From the NCBI RefSeq assembly GCF_040546595.1, contig NZ_JBEPOB010000001.1:4713001-4777000 (forward strand): DNA of 64,000 nt. Direction: 5' to 3'. The stretch is from Bosea sp. OAE506 (GTDB lineage Bacteria > Pseudomonadota > Alphaproteobacteria > Rhizobiales > Beijerinckiaceae). Position 1 is the stretch's first letter; each line of letters begins with the position of its first letter. The notes beneath the pieces were generated by a model that was not told the origin of the DNA, made no database searches, and was given only the letters and a program-made list of their open reading frames with translations. This document shows, piece by piece, positions 18,188 through 28,046 of this stretch. The translations under genes and the position numbers were made by a program.

Positions 18188-18954
18188 GCGAGACCGCCCC
18201 CTCCCCGCGCCGGCCCCGCCTGCTCTGGCCGGCGCTGCTGTCGATCCTCGGTGTTGCGATCCTTTGCACGCTCGGGGCGTGGCAGATCGCGCGGATGAGC
18301 GAGAAGCGCGTCTTCATCGACCGGCTCGCCGCCCAGGCCGCGGGCGCGCCCGCCGCCATGCCGGCCAGCGCGAGCTGGGCATCGCTGGACCCCGCCGCGC
18401 TCGACCTGACGCGGGTGAGCGCACAGGGAACCTTCATCGATGGGCCCTTCGCCGGGGTGCGCACCACCATCGCCGCCGGGGAGCGCGGCACGCGCCAGCT
18501 CGCCGGCTTCGGCCGCTGGATCTTCCAGGGGTTCCGGCTCGACGATGGCGGCGTCATCCTGGTCAATCGCGGCTTCGTGCCGGAGGGGCGCCTCGGCGAG
18601 ATCAGGCCGGCCTCGGGCCCGGCGACGGTCACCGGCTTCCTGCGCGCGGCGGAAGGCCGCGGCTCCTTCACGCCGGCGGACCTGCCCGCCAATCGCGAGT
18701 TCTACACCCGCGACCCGGCCGCGATCGCCGCCTCGCTCGGCATCGGGGCAGCCGCGCCGTTCTATCTCGAGGCGGAGCGCCAGGGTGACGGGTTGACGCC
18801 CCCGGCCGGTGTCGATGCGAAGGAGCTGATCGCGCGCATCCCCGACAACCACCTCTCCTATGCGCTGACCTGGTTCGGGCTGGCGCTGACGCTGATCGGG
18901 GTGTTTTCAGCCTTCGCCTGGCAGGGGCGGCGGAAAGCGGGCGAGCCCGGTTAA
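18184..18954 (+). CDS. SURF1 family cytochrome oxidase biogenesis protein
   Basis: A 256-residue protein with membrane helices at both ends (about residues 13-33 and 228-246) flanking a periplasmic domain, the SURF1 layout. Recognisable segments are LGAWQIARMSEKR and VNRGFVP. SURF1 aids heme a insertion into subunit I. It starts with GTG at 18184, inside a GTGA overlap with the DUF983 gene, so translation is likely coupled. Confidence 0.92.
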   Translation: MSETAPSPRRPRLLWPALLSILGVAILCTLGAWQIARMSEKRVFIDRLAAQAAGAPAAMPASASWASLDPAALDLTRVSAQGTFIDGPFAGVRTTIAAGERGTRQLAGFGRWIFQGFRLDDGGVILVNRGFVPEGRLGEIRPASGPATVTGFLRAAEGRGSFTPADLPANREFYTRDPAAIAASLGIGAAAPFYLEAERQGDGLTPPAGVDAKELIARIPDNHLSYALTWFGLALTLIGVFSAFAWQGRRKAGEPG

Positions 18955-19013
18955 ACGGATAGAGCGGTTCTGGCCTCGGGCGGCATCCTGACAAGGGGCG
19001 AAGCCGCGAAAAG

Positions 19014-19090
19014 CCGGGATCCACCGTAGGGCTGCGTCACCGCTCCGGGATGGATCCCGGTCGACCTCCGGTCGCCCCCGGATGACGGGC
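19014..19090. repeat. Copy of the dispersed palindromic repeat
   Basis: CCGGGATCCA (19014-19023) pairs perfectly with TGGATCCCGG (19051-19060), followed by CCCCCGGATGACGGG. It shares the TGGATCCCGG and GGATGACGGG segments with the element at 8776-8902. It lies between SURF1 and thrC. Confidence 0.65.
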
Positions 19091-19218
19091 TGGGTTTAAG
19101 TGGGCTGCGGTTCGCGAACAGATGGACCGCAGCCGCGTTCAAGGCTTTGCCCTCGCCGTCCGGCAGGCCTATAGCTGTCCCACGCCGACATCACGCCAGA
19201 TCACCGAGACAAGACGCC

Positions 19219-20634
19219 GTGCTGCATGTGTCCACCCGCGGGGAGGCTCCCGCCCTCTCCTTCTCCGATGCGCTGCTCGCAGGGCTTGCCCGCGATGGCG
19301 GGCTTTACGTGCCCAAGACGTTTCCGACGCTGACGGTGGACGAGATCGCCGGCTTGTCCGGCCAGAGCTATGCGCAGGTGGCGGAGCGTGTGATCGGCGC
19401 GCTCGCCGATGGCGACATCGAGGGGTCGGCCCTGTCTTCGATGATCGCGGAGGCCTATGCCACCTTCCGGCACCCGGCTGTCTGCCCGCTCAACCAGATC
19501 GGCGACAATCTCTTCGTGCTGGAGCTGTTCCACGGCCCGACGCTCGCCTTCAAGGATGTGGCGATGCAGCTGCTCGGGCGGCTGATGGACCATGTCCTGA
19601 AGCTGCGCGGCGAGCGCGCCACCATCGTCGGCGCGACCTCGGGCGACACCGGCGGGGCGGCGATCGACGCCTTCAAGGGCCTCGAGCGGGTCGACGTCTT
19701 CATCCTCTACCCGCAGGGCCGCGTCTCGGACGTGCAGCGGCGGCAGATGACAACGGTCGAGGCCGACAATGTCCATGCGGTCGCGGTCGAGGGCACCTTC
19801 GACGACTGCCAGAACCTGGTGAAGGCGCTGTTCAACCACCACGCCTTCCGCGACGAGATCGGCCTGTCGGGCGTGAACTCGATCAATTGGGCCCGGATCG
19901 CGGCACAGGTGGTCTATTACTTCACCTCCGCCGTCTCGCTCGGCGCGCCCGGCCGCAAGGTGTCGTTCGCCGTGCCGACGGGGAATTTCGGTGACGTGCT
20001 CGCCGGCTTTGTCGCCAAGCGGATAGGGCTGCCGATCGAGCGCCTGCTGATCGGCACCAACAGCAACGATATCCTGGCGCGCACGCTCGCCAGCGGTGCC
20101 TATGAGATGAAGGGCGTGCACGCCACGACCTCGCCTTCGATGGACATCCAGATCTCCTCGAATTTCGAGCGGCTCCTGTTCGAAGTGCACGGCCGGGACG
20201 GCGCCGCCGTGCGCCGGCTGATGCAGTCGCTCCAGCAATCGGGGCGCTTCGAGATCGCAGCCGAGCCGCTGGCCGCCATCCGTGCCGAGTTCGACGCCGC
20301 GGGCATCGACGAGGCGGCGACCTCGGCCGAGATCGGCCGGACCTGGCGCGAGGCCGGCTATCTGCTCGATCCGCATACGGCGGTGGGCGTCGCGGCGGCG
20401 CGGGGCGGGCTGGTCAAGGATCCCACGACGCCGATGATCGTGCTCGGCACGGCCCATCCGGCCAAGTTCCCCGCCGCAGTGAAGGCGGCGAGCGGCGTGA
20501 CGCCGGCTCTGCCGGCGCATCTCGGCGATCTGATGGAGCGCGAGGAGCGCTTCACGCTGCTGCCCAACGACCAGAGCGCGATCGAGGCCTTCGTGCGCGC
20601 CAAGGCGCGGGCCGTGCGGAGCGCCGCGGCATGA
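19219..20634 (+). CDS. thrC: Threonine synthase
   Basis: A 471-residue PLP enzyme that converts O-phosphohomoserine to threonine. The PLP lysine lies in LAFKDVAMQ, and the phosphate-binding loop is GATSGDTGGAA. GTG 19219 is chosen because it yields the family N-terminus (start residue then LHVSTRGEAP). The frame is open 72 nt further upstream, but that part is unlike threonine synthases. It overlaps the M16 peptidase gene by 4 nt. Its pathway partner thrB is at 34063-35028. Confidence 0.96.
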   Translation: MLHVSTRGEAPALSFSDALLAGLARDGGLYVPKTFPTLTVDEIAGLSGQSYAQVAERVIGALADGDIEGSALSSMIAEAYATFRHPAVCPLNQIGDNLFVLELFHGPTLAFKDVAMQLLGRLMDHVLKLRGERATIVGATSGDTGGAAIDAFKGLERVDVFILYPQGRVSDVQRRQMTTVEADNVHAVAVEGTFDDCQNLVKALFNHHAFRDEIGLSGVNSINWARIAAQVVYYFTSAVSLGAPGRKVSFAVPTGNFGDVLAGFVAKRIGLPIERLLIGTNSNDILARTLASGAYEMKGVHATTSPSMDIQISSNFERLLFEVHGRDGAAVRRLMQSLQQSGRFEIAAEPLAAIRAEFDAAGIDEAATSAEIGRTWREAGYLLDPHTAVGVAAARGGLVKDPTTPMIVLGTAHPAKFPAAVKAASGVTPALPAHLGDLMEREERFTLLPNDQSAIEAFVRAKARAVRSAAA

Positions 20635-21980
20635 GCGCCGAGATGAGCGCGGCCGGCCCGGCCGAGACGGCCGAGGTCGCAGCCAGCGGGGTCCGCGGCG
20701 CGCATGACCCCTCCGTCGGGCTGACCACGCTGCCGTCTGGCCTGCGGATCGTCTCGCAGCGCATGGACCATGCCGCGACCGTCTCGCTCGGCATCTGGAT
20801 CGGTGCGGGCTCGCGCGACGAGCTGCCCCATGAGCACGGGCTCGCCCATTTGCTCGAACACATGGCCTTCAAGGGCACCGCGCGTCGCAGCGCGCTGCAG
20901 ATTGCGGAGGAGATCGAGAGCGTCGGCGGCGATCTCAATGCCGCGACCTCGGTCGAATACACCTGCTACACCGCCCGCGTGCTCGGCTCCGACCTGCCGC
21001 TGGCGGTCGACATTCTCTCTGACATCCTCACCGCCTCCTCCCTCACCGAGGAGGAGCTGAAGCGGGAGAAGGGCGTGATCCTGCAAGAGATCGGCGCCGT
21101 GCAGGATACGCCGGACGATCTCGTCTATGACCGCTTCCTGCAGGCGGCCTTCCCGGACCAGCCGCTGGGCCGGCCGATCCTGGGCACGGCCGAGACGGTG
21201 CAGAGCTTCACGCCCGATGCGATCCGCGCCTATCTCGCGCGCCATTACCATGCCGGGAACATGGTGCTGGCGGCGTCGGGCGCGGTGAATCACGACGAGC
21301 TGGTCGCGCTGGCAGAACAGCATCTCGCAACCCTGCCGCCCCGCCCTGCCACCCTCCCGACCCGCGAGGACGGGCACTACAGGGGCGGCGAGGCGCGCGT
21401 CGGCAGCGATGAGGAGCAGGTCCATCTCGTGCTCGGCTTTCCCGGCCGGGCCTTCAAGGATGGGGCGCATTATCCCCTGCAGATCTTCTCCTCGGTGCTC
21501 GGCGGCGGGCTGTCCTCGCGGCTGTTCCAGGAGGTGCGCGAGAAGCGCGGTCTCGCCTACGCCATCGACGCCTTCCACTGGCCCTTCTCCGATTGCGGCG
21601 TCTTCGGAATCGGCGCCGGCACGGCGCCGGAGGATGTTGGCGAACTGATCGAGGTTGCGCTGTCCTGCCTGCGGCAGGCGGCCGAGGACACGACGGAAGC
21701 CGAGGTTGCCCGCGCTCGGGCGCAGATGAAGGTCGGCCTCCTGGCCTCGCTCGAAAGCCCCGGCGGCAAGCTCGACCAGATGGCGAGGCAGGTCCTGCTC
21801 TTCGGCCGGGCAATCCCGCGCGAGGAGCTGGCGGCGCGGCTCGACGCTGTGACGCTGGAGGATGTGCGTGCAGCCGGCCGCTCGCTGCTCGGCCACCAGC
21901 CGACGGTGGCGGCCGTCGGCCCGCTGCAGGGGTTGCCGCCGGCCAAGGCGCTCAAACACGCGGCACGGGCGGGCGTGTGA
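20631..21980 (+). CDS. M16 family zinc peptidase (processing-peptidase-like)
   Basis: A 449-residue protein with the inverted zinc motif HLLEH (His73, Glu76, His77) and a downstream glutamate region, plus the C-terminal non-catalytic M16 domain containing GGGLSSRLFQEVREKRGLAY. It resembles the mitochondrial processing peptidase beta type. This peptidase is conserved directly after thrC in many alphaproteobacteria. The first ~28 residues are a variable Ala/Glu-rich extension. The ATG is in a 4-nt overlap with thrC. Confidence 0.93.
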   Translation: MSAEMSAAGPAETAEVAASGVRGAHDPSVGLTTLPSGLRIVSQRMDHAATVSLGIWIGAGSRDELPHEHGLAHLLEHMAFKGTARRSALQIAEEIESVGGDLNAATSVEYTCYTARVLGSDLPLAVDILSDILTASSLTEEELKREKGVILQEIGAVQDTPDDLVYDRFLQAAFPDQPLGRPILGTAETVQSFTPDAIRAYLARHYHAGNMVLAASGAVNHDELVALAEQHLATLPPRPATLPTREDGHYRGGEARVGSDEEQVHLVLGFPGRAFKDGAHYPLQIFSSVLGGGLSSRLFQEVREKRGLAYAIDAFHWPFSDCGVFGIGAGTAPEDVGELIEVALSCLRQAAEDTTEAEVARARAQMKVGLLASLESPGGKLDQMARQVLLFGRAIPREELAARLDAVTLEDVRAAGRSLLGHQPTVAAVGPLQGLPPAKALKHAARAGV

Positions 21981-21984
21981 CGCC

Positions 21985-22584
21985 ATGGCGCTGTTCCGCT
22001 TCTCGACAGAGCCGCTGACGCGCCCGCTGATCCGGACCGAGAACCTGATCCTGCGGGCGCCGCAGGCCAGCGACTATGCCGCCTGGTCACTGCTGCGCAT
22101 CGAGAGCCGCGCCTTCCTGACGCCCTGGGAGCCGGTCTGGAACGAGGACGACCTGACCCGCAATTCCTTCCGCCTGCGGGTGAAGCGGGCGGCGCGCGAG
22201 ATCGCCGCCGACGAGGCCTATTCCCTGTTCCTGCTCGATGCCCGCAGCGAAGCTCTGCTCGGCGGGCTGACGCTGGGACTCGTGCGGCGCGGCGTCGCCC
22301 AGGCCTGCACGCTGGGCTACTGGATGGGCGCGCGCCATGCCGGCAAGGGCCATATGAGCGAGGCGGTGCGCGGCGCGCTGCGCTTCGCCTTTCAGGACCT
22401 CGCCCTGCACCGGGTCGAGGCTGCCTGCCTGCCGAACAACGAGCCTTCGCGCCGCCTGCTCGAGCGCGTCGGCTTCCGTCATGAGGGGCTCGCGCGCTCC
22501 TATCTGCGCATAAACGGCATCTGGGCGGACCATCTGCTCTATGCCGCGCTCGCCAGCGACCGGCTGCCGGGCGAGGGCCGATGA
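21985..22584 (+). CDS. GNAT acetyltransferase (RimJ/RimL type)
   Basis: A 199-residue protein with the RimJ-like pattern [14 protein letters not shown] at the start, [18 protein letters not shown] (acetyl-CoA loop) and a C-terminal [17 protein letters not shown]. This subfamily acetylates N-terminal alanine of ribosomal proteins or small amines; the substrate is not evident. It begins 5 nt after the M16 peptidase and overlaps the EAL gene by 4 nt, so four genes (thrC to EAL) are a coupled run. Confidence 0.88.
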   Translation: MALFRFSTEPLTRPLIRTENLILRAPQASDYAAWSLLRIESRAFLTPWEPVWNEDDLTRNSFRLRVKRAAREIAADEAYSLFLLDARSEALLGGLTLGLVRRGVAQACTLGYWMGARHAGKGHMSEAVRGALRFAFQDLALHRVEAACLPNNEPSRRLLERVGFRHEGLARSYLRINGIWADHLLYAALASDRLPGEGR

Positions 22585-25500
22585 GCCGCGGCGGCGAAGG
22601 CTGGGGAGGCCGGACCGGCCATGCCTTGCCCTCGCCACGAGCCGCCGATAGGACTGGCTCCCGACGCCGCATGACCGTTCCCCGTTCCAGATACGAGCGC
22701 AGCTTGACCCTCACCGACCGATGCCTCCGCTTCGGCCTCGCCGTTGCCGGGCTCGCGCTCTGGTTCGTTCTCTCCGCGGCCGGCCCGGCCGCCGCGGTGG
22801 AAGCGGTCCGCGTGCCCGTCGACGCGCCGGTGCTCGACCTGACCAATGTCGTCGAGCGCAACAAGTCCGACGGCGACGTCATCCAGATCTCGACCGCACC
22901 GGGCCCCGACGGGATCGTGCGCCGCATCGCGGTGCGGGCCCGCGAATCGGGCGCGCGGCCGGACTGGATCGTCTTCGCGCTCACCAATGATTCAGACGAG
23001 CAGATCGACCGGCTGCTGGTCGCCCCCTTCCACCGCCTGATCGGCTCGGGCGTGATCTGGCCCGATCTCGGCGACAGCCGCATCGAGGCCGTGACCGCGA
23101 GCCAGGGGCTCAGCCCCGAGCGCGAGGCCAGCCCCGATGCCGACGTCTTCCTGATCACGCTCGACCCGGGCACGACGGTGACCTTCGTCGCCGAGCTGAA
23201 ATCGGGCAACCTGCCGCAGCTCTATCTCTACGAGCAGGAAGCCTATCGCCAGAAAACCAACGGGCTGACGCTCTACAAGGGCATCATCATCGGCATCGCC
23301 GGTCTGCTGGCGCTGTTCCTGACGATCATCTTCGTGGTCAAGGGCGCGGTGATCTTCCCGGCTGCGGCGGCGCTGGCCTGGGCCGTTCTGGCCTATGCAG
23401 GCCTCGATTTCGGCTTCTTCCAGCGCATCTTCCCGCTGACTCCGGCGATCGAGCGAATCTACCGCGCCGGTGCCGAGGTCGTGCTGGCCGCGACGCTGCT
23501 GGTCTTCCTTTTCGCCTATCTCAACCTGGCGCGCTGGCATGTGCGCTACAGCCACGTCACCATCGTCTGGATGCTGGGGCTCGCCGCGCTGGTCGGGCTC
23601 GCGGTCGTCGATGCGCCGATGGCGTCGGGCATCGCGCGCATCTCGATCGCGGCCGTGGCGGCGGTCGGCTTCGTGCTGATCCTGCATCTCGCCACGCATG
23701 GCTACGAGCGCGCGGTGATGCTGATCCCGACCTGGTTCCTGCTGGCGGTCTGGGTGACCGCAGCGGGCTTCACGGTCACGGGCCAGTTCCAGCGCGATCT
23801 GGTCGCGCCGGCGCTGCTGGGCGGTCTGGTGCTGATCGTTCTGCTGATCGGCTTCACCGTCATCCAGCACGCCTTTGCCGGCAGCGGCCTGTCGCAGGGG
23901 CTGGTTTCGGATACCGAGCGGCGTGCGCTGGCGCTGTCGGGTTCGGGCGACCTCGTCTTCGACTGGGACGTCAGCGCCGACAAGATCTTCGTCTCGCCGC
24001 AGATCGAGACGCTGCTCGGCCTGCCGCGCGGCTCGCTCGAAGGCTCGGCCTCGCGCTGGTTCGAGCATATGCATGTCGCCGACCGCGACCGCTACCGCGT
24101 CTCGCTCGACGCCGTGCTGGAGCAGCGCCGCGGCAAGCTCAATCTCGACCTGCGCCTTCGGGCTGCCGGCGGCAACTATCACTGGTTCAACCTGAAGGCG
24201 CGGCCGGTGATCGGCTCCGACGGCGAGGTGGTCCGCGTCATCGGCACGCTCGCCGACGTCACCGAGCAGCGCACCGCGCAGGAGCGGATGCTGCACGATG
24301 CCGTGCATGACAACCTCACCGGCCTGCCCAACCGCAAGCTGTTCCAGGACCGGCTGTCGGCCGTGTTCGGCTTCTGCCGCGCCGATGAGAGCATCCGCCC
24401 GACCGTCCTGGTGATCGACATCGACCGCTTCAAGCAGGTCAACGAATCGGTCGGCTTCTCGGCGGGCGATTCGATCCTGCTGACGCTGGCGCGCCGGCTC
24501 GGGCGGCTGCTGCGGGCGCAGGATACGCTGGCGCGCATCGGCGGGGACACCTTCGCGATGATCCTGGTCTCCGAGCGCGACCCCGAGCGCATCCTGGCGC
24601 TGGCCGAACTCGTGCGCCGCGCCGTCTCGACGCCGATCACCTTCGCCGAGCGCGAGATCCTGCTGACCCCCTCGGTCGGGCTCGCCCTGTTCGACCCCGC
24701 GCCGGCGGCGCGCAAGGACGACGCGCTCAAGAACGCCGAGCTCGCCATGGCCCATGCCAAGCGCCAGGGCGGCAACAAGATCGAGGTCTTCGTGCCGGCG
24801 ATGCGGACCGACCGCAACGACCGGCTGGCGCTGGAGAGCGATCTGCGCCGGGCGATCGAGCGCGGCGAGATCCAGGTCATGTACCAGCCGATCGTGCGGC
24901 TGGAAGACCGCACCATCGCCGGGTTCGAGGCGCTGGTGCGCTGGGATCACCCGCGCGAAGGCCGGCTGATGCCGCAGGATTTCCTCGCCATCGCCGAGGA
25001 AACCGGGCTGATCGTCGATCTCGGCGTCTATGTGATGGACCGCACGGCGCGCGAGCTCGAAGCCTGGCAGGCGGCGCTCGAGGTCGATCCGCCGATCTTC
25101 GCCAGCGTCAACGTCTCCAGCCGGCAGTTGCTGCGCCACGACCTGCTGCACGATGTGAAGACCGTTCTGGCGCGCCGGCGAATCCTGCCCGGCACGCTCA
25201 AGCTCGAGATCACCGAGAGCCTGGTGATGGAGAACCCGGAATATGCCGCGCAGATGCTTTCGCGCATCCGCGACCTCGGCGCCGGCCTCTCGCTCGACGA
25301 TTTCGGCACCGGCTATTCCTCGCTGTCCTATCTGCAGCGCTTCCCCTTCGACACGATCAAGGTGGACCAGAGCTTCGTGCGGCAGATGGGCAGCGGCAAG
25401 CCGCCGGTGATCCTGCGCTCGATCGTCCAGCTCGCTGCGGATCTGCGCATGGACGTGGTGGCCGAAGGCGCGGAGACCGAGTCGGATGCGATCGAGCTCT

Positions 25501-25613
25501 ACCAGCTCGGCTGCCAGTACGCGCAGGGCTACATCTTCGGCCAGCCGATGAGCGCCGCGGAAGCCCGGCGCCTGATGGGCGCGGCGGCGGCCAGTTCAAG
25601 CGAAGCGGCGTAA
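22581..25613 (+). CDS. Membrane 7TMR-PAS-degenerate GGDEF-EAL protein (c-di-GMP phosphodiesterase)
   Basis: Up to 1010 residues. Order: signal helix (about 49-72), periplasmic beta domain (about 73-225), seven-helix 7TMR-DISM-like block (about 230-430), PAS/PAC (about 450-575), GGDEF (about 585-745), EAL (about 755-1005). The GGDEF signature reads GGDTF, so cyclase activity is unlikely. EAL residues are intact: [38 protein letters not shown]. It probably degrades c-di-GMP in response to a periplasmic or membrane cue. The start at 22581 has GAGGG upstream and overlaps the previous gene; ATG 22671 is an alternative that gives 980 residues. Confidence 0.93.
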   Translation: MSRGGEGWGGRTGHALPSPRAADRTGSRRRMTVPRSRYERSLTLTDRCLRFGLAVAGLALWFVLSAAGPAAAVEAVRVPVDAPVLDLTNVVERNKSDGDVIQISTAPGPDGIVRRIAVRARESGARPDWIVFALTNDSDEQIDRLLVAPFHRLIGSGVIWPDLGDSRIEAVTASQGLSPEREASPDADVFLITLDPGTTVTFVAELKSGNLPQLYLYEQEAYRQKTNGLTLYKGIIIGIAGLLALFLTIIFVVKGAVIFPAAAALAWAVLAYAGLDFGFFQRIFPLTPAIERIYRAGAEVVLAATLLVFLFAYLNLARWHVRYSHVTIVWMLGLAALVGLAVVDAPMASGIARISIAAVAAVGFVLILHLATHGYERAVMLIPTWFLLAVWVTAAGFTVTGQFQRDLVAPALLGGLVLIVLLIGFTVIQHAFAGSGLSQGLVSDTERRALALSGSGDLVFDWDVSADKIFVSPQIETLLGLPRGSLEGSASRWFEHMHVADRDRYRVSLDAVLEQRRGKLNLDLRLRAAGGNYHWFNLKARPVIGSDGEVVRVIGTLADVTEQRTAQERMLHDAVHDNLTGLPNRKLFQDRLSAVFGFCRADESIRPTVLVIDIDRFKQVNESVGFSAGDSILLTLARRLGRLLRAQDTLARIGGDTFAMILVSERDPERILALAELVRRAVSTPITFAEREILLTPSVGLALFDPAPAARKDDALKNAELAMAHAKRQGGNKIEVFVPAMRTDRNDRLALESDLRRAIERGEIQVMYQPIVRLEDRTIAGFEALVRWDHPREGRLMPQDFLAIAEETGLIVDLGVYVMDRTARELEAWQAALEVDPPIFASVNVSSRQLLRHDLLHDVKTVLARRRILPGTLKLEITESLVMENPEYAAQMLSRIRDLGAGLSLDDFGTGYSSLSYLQRFPFDTIKVDQSFVRQMGSGKPPVILRSIVQLAADLRMDVVAEGAETESDAIELYQLGCQYAQGYIFGQPMSAAEARRLMGAAAASSSEAA

Positions 25614-25626
25614 GGAACGGGAGTCT

Positions 25627-25646
25627 TGCCCGGCTCCGACCGGGCA
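25627..25646. terminator. Hairpin between the convergent EAL and yqgE genes
   Basis: TGCCCGG and CCGGGCA flank a 6-nt loop, 14 nt after the EAL stop. It has no T-tract and could act on either strand. The following GGATCCCGG resembles the dispersed repeat family. Confidence 0.35.
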
Positions 25647-25704
25647 TGTCCTGAAACAGGATCCCGGCTCTACGCAGCCCTTCGCCTGAAAACGGCAGGT
25701 GGCC

Positions 25705-26316
25705 TCAGGCGTGTCCCGCCTCGCTCGACAGGAAGGCCGGGTCGATGCCGATCTTGCCCAGCGCCCGCGCATATTTCGTGTCGACGCCGTCGTCGAAGAG
25801 CAGGGCGGGGTCGGCGGCGCAGTGCAGCCAGCCATTGGCCTGGATCTCGGATTCGAGCTGGCCGGCGCCCCATCCGGCATAGCCCAGCGCCAGCACCGCG
25901 TTCTCCGGCCCGCTGCCGATGGCGATGGCGCGGAGGATGTCGAGCGTCGCGGTCAGGCAGATGCCGTCGTCGATCGGCAGCGTCGCCGATTCCAGGAAGA
26001 AGTCGGCGGTGTGCAGCACGAAGCCGCGCTTGGTCTCGACCGGCCCGCCCCGCAGCACCTGCAGCTTCTCGGCCTGGCTCGGCAGCCGAATCAGCTCCTC
26101 GGAGGGGATGACGTCGAGCTGGACGAGGAGGTCCGGAAAGCGGGTGTCGGCGGCGGGCTTGTTGACGATGATGCCCATCGCCCCGTCTTCGGAATGGGCG
26201 CAGACATAGACGACGCTGCGGCTGAAGCGCGTATCGGCCATGCCCGGCATGGCGATGAGGCACTGCCCGTCGAGATAGCTGCGGCCGCTGAGGCGCTGGT
26301 TCGAGCCGATCTTCAT
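25705..26316 (-). CDS. YqgE/AlgH family protein
   Basis: A 203-residue UPF0301 protein. It has the family N-terminus [21 protein letters not shown], followed by [10 protein letters not shown] and the C-terminal [14 protein letters not shown]. Its molecular function is unknown; AlgH was named as a transcriptional effector in Pseudomonas. It lies alone between two plus-strand operons. Confidence 0.93.
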   Translation of the reverse strand: MKIGSNQRLSGRSYLDGQCLIAMPGMADTRFSRSVVYVCAHSEDGAMGIIVNKPAADTRFPDLLVQLDVIPSEELIRLPSQAEKLQVLRGGPVETKRGFVLHTADFFLESATLPIDDGICLTATLDILRAIAIGSGPENAVLALGYAGWGAGQLESEIQANGWLHCAADPALLFDDGVDTKYARALGKIGIDPAFLSSEAGHA

Positions 26317-26489
26317 GGCGCCATGCTAGATCAATTCCGGCGGCGCTGGAAACAGGGGCGCGCATCGAAACCAGCAGCCCCCAAGAGAGGGGCCGGGGAC
26401 GCCGCGCCGGCCCGCTCGGCGGGCGGGATCACGCGATTGTTCGCGCCGGCATGGCGGATTTTGTCGCAATTTGCGGCTAAGCCTCGTAA

Positions 26490-27350
26490 ATGTCTGCTGT
26501 GAAACGCGTTCTCATCCTCCTCGCGACGCTCGCCGCCGCGCTGGCATCGCCCGCCCGGGCGCAAGAGGCTGCGACCTCGCCCTGGTCGAAGGGCGACCAT
26601 GCGTCGCTGCGCCTCATCGCCGGCGCCACCGCTGCCTCGGGCAAGCAGCGCATCGGCGTCGAGATCCTGATGGCGCCGGGCTACAAGACCTACTGGCGCA
26701 GCCCCGGCGATTTCGGCGTGCCGCCGGTGTTCGACTGGAGCGGATCGACCAATATCGGCGGGCTCGATGTGCGCTGGCCGACGCCGGAGCGCTTCGAGGA
26801 CGGGAACGGCCATTCGATCGGCTATGTCGGCGAGGTCGTGATCCCTGTCTCGGTACAGCCGGCCGACCCGGCCAAGCCGGTGATGCTGGTGCTGAAGCTC
26901 GACTACGCCGTCTGCGAGAAGATCTGCATCCCCGTGAAGGGAGAGGTTCGCCTGTGGCTCGAACCGGGCGTGACCTCCGTGACCTCGCCGCGGCTGGAGC
27001 GCTTCGAGGCGCGCGTACCCGCACCCGTCAAGCTCGGCCCGAGCAAGAGCAAGCTCTCGGTCCTCGAGGCGAGGCTCGACGAGGGTGCGATCGAACCGGG
27101 CTTGCGCCTTGTGCTGCAGGCCCCCGCGGAGGGCAAGGTCGAGGACGTCTTCATCGAGGGCGCCGGGATGTGGTCCTTCGGCAAGCCGACGCTCAGCCTC
27201 CAGCCGGACGGCACGACGCTGGCGCTGCTGCGGATCGTCGACCGGCCCAAGGGCGCGGCCGGGCCGATCCCCTTCATCATCACCGTGCGCGGCAAGCCTG
27301 CCGCCATCGAGACGCGACTCGACCTCGACATCCCCGCCGCCAAGCCCTAA
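26490..27350 (+). CDS. Periplasmic DsbD-alpha-like protein
   Basis: A 286-residue exported protein with a signal peptide (about 1-24, ending PARAQ). Its single domain resembles the N-terminal domain of DsbD/ScsB, with MAPGYKTYWRSPGDFG and a cysteine pair CEKIC (Cys142 and Cys146). No transmembrane transporter or thioredoxin domain follows, so it must receive electrons from another membrane partner if it acts as a thiol reductase. A peroxiredoxin gene lies 51 nt downstream on the same strand, consistent with redox work. Confidence 0.85.
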   Translation: MSAVKRVLILLATLAAALASPARAQEAATSPWSKGDHASLRLIAGATAASGKQRIGVEILMAPGYKTYWRSPGDFGVPPVFDWSGSTNIGGLDVRWPTPERFEDGNGHSIGYVGEVVIPVSVQPADPAKPVMLVLKLDYAVCEKICIPVKGEVRLWLEPGVTSVTSPRLERFEARVPAPVKLGPSKSKLSVLEARLDEGAIEPGLRLVLQAPAEGKVEDVFIEGAGMWSFGKPTLSLQPDGTTLALLRIVDRPKGAAGPIPFIITVRGKPAAIETRLDLDIPAAKP

Positions 27351-27401
27351 TCGGTGAGCCGGGCGGCAGCTGCCGCAAGGCCTTCACGGAGAACAGGCGC
27401 G

Positions 27402-27887
27402 ATGACCATCAAGGTGGGTGACAAGCTTCCGCAGGCGACGTTCCGCCTCATGGGCTCCGAGGGACCGGTGGCCAAGACCACCGACGAGCTCTTCGCCGGC
27501 AAGACCGTCGTGCTCTTCGCCGTGCCCGGCGCCTTCACGCCGACGTGCCACAAGAACCATCTGCCGGGCTTCATCGCCAAGGCGGCCGACATCAAGGCCA
27601 AGAATGTCGACGCGATCATGGTGACCAGCACCAATGACGTCTTCGTCATGGACGCCTGGGCCAAAGCGACCGGCGGCGCCGGGCTGATCGAGTTTCTCTC
27701 GGACGGCAATGCCGACTTCGCCAAGGCGATCGGCCTGTCGCTCGACGGCTCGGGCTTCGGCCTCGGCACGCGCTCGCAGCGCTACTCGATGATCGTCAAG
27801 GACGGCGTCGTCGCCGCGCTCAACGTCGAGGACGGCCCCGGCAAGGCCGACATTTCCGGCGCCGAAGCCCTGCTCGCCCAGCTCTGA
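27402..27887 (+). CDS. Peroxiredoxin (Prx5-type, glutaredoxin/thiol-dependent)
   Basis: A 161-residue peroxidase with the peroxidatic cysteine in VPGAFTPTCH (Cys49) and the Prx5 pattern TSTNDVFVMDAW. It reduces hydrogen and alkyl peroxides, usually with glutathione or glutaredoxin as reductant. ATG 27402 gives the standard length. It probably shares a transcript with the DsbD-alpha-like gene, closed by a terminator 21 nt downstream. Confidence 0.94.
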   Translation: MTIKVGDKLPQATFRLMGSEGPVAKTTDELFAGKTVVLFAVPGAFTPTCHKNHLPGFIAKAADIKAKNVDAIMVTSTNDVFVMDAWAKATGGAGLIEFLSDGNADFAKAIGLSLDGSGFGLGTRSQRYSMIVKDGVVAALNVEDGPGKADISGAEALLAQL

Positions 27888-27908
27888 GCCCGGACATTCC
27901 ATCATCGA

Positions 27909-27943
27909 GCCTGCGTCGTCCGCAAGGGTGGCGCGGGCTTTTT
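27909..27943 (+). terminator. Terminator after the peroxiredoxin gene
   Basis: GCCTGCG pairs with CGCGGGC (one G-U pair) and is followed by TTTTT, 21 nt after the stop. The loop is long, about 16 nt. Confidence 0.5.
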
Positions 27944-28046
27944 GCTGGGCGGACGGGGCATCCGCCTGAGGCCCCGCAGCGTCTATCGGCTAACGTCGTC
28001 GACGGACGCTGCGTCCGTTGCGGTGGCTTGGCGGGAGTGATCGATC

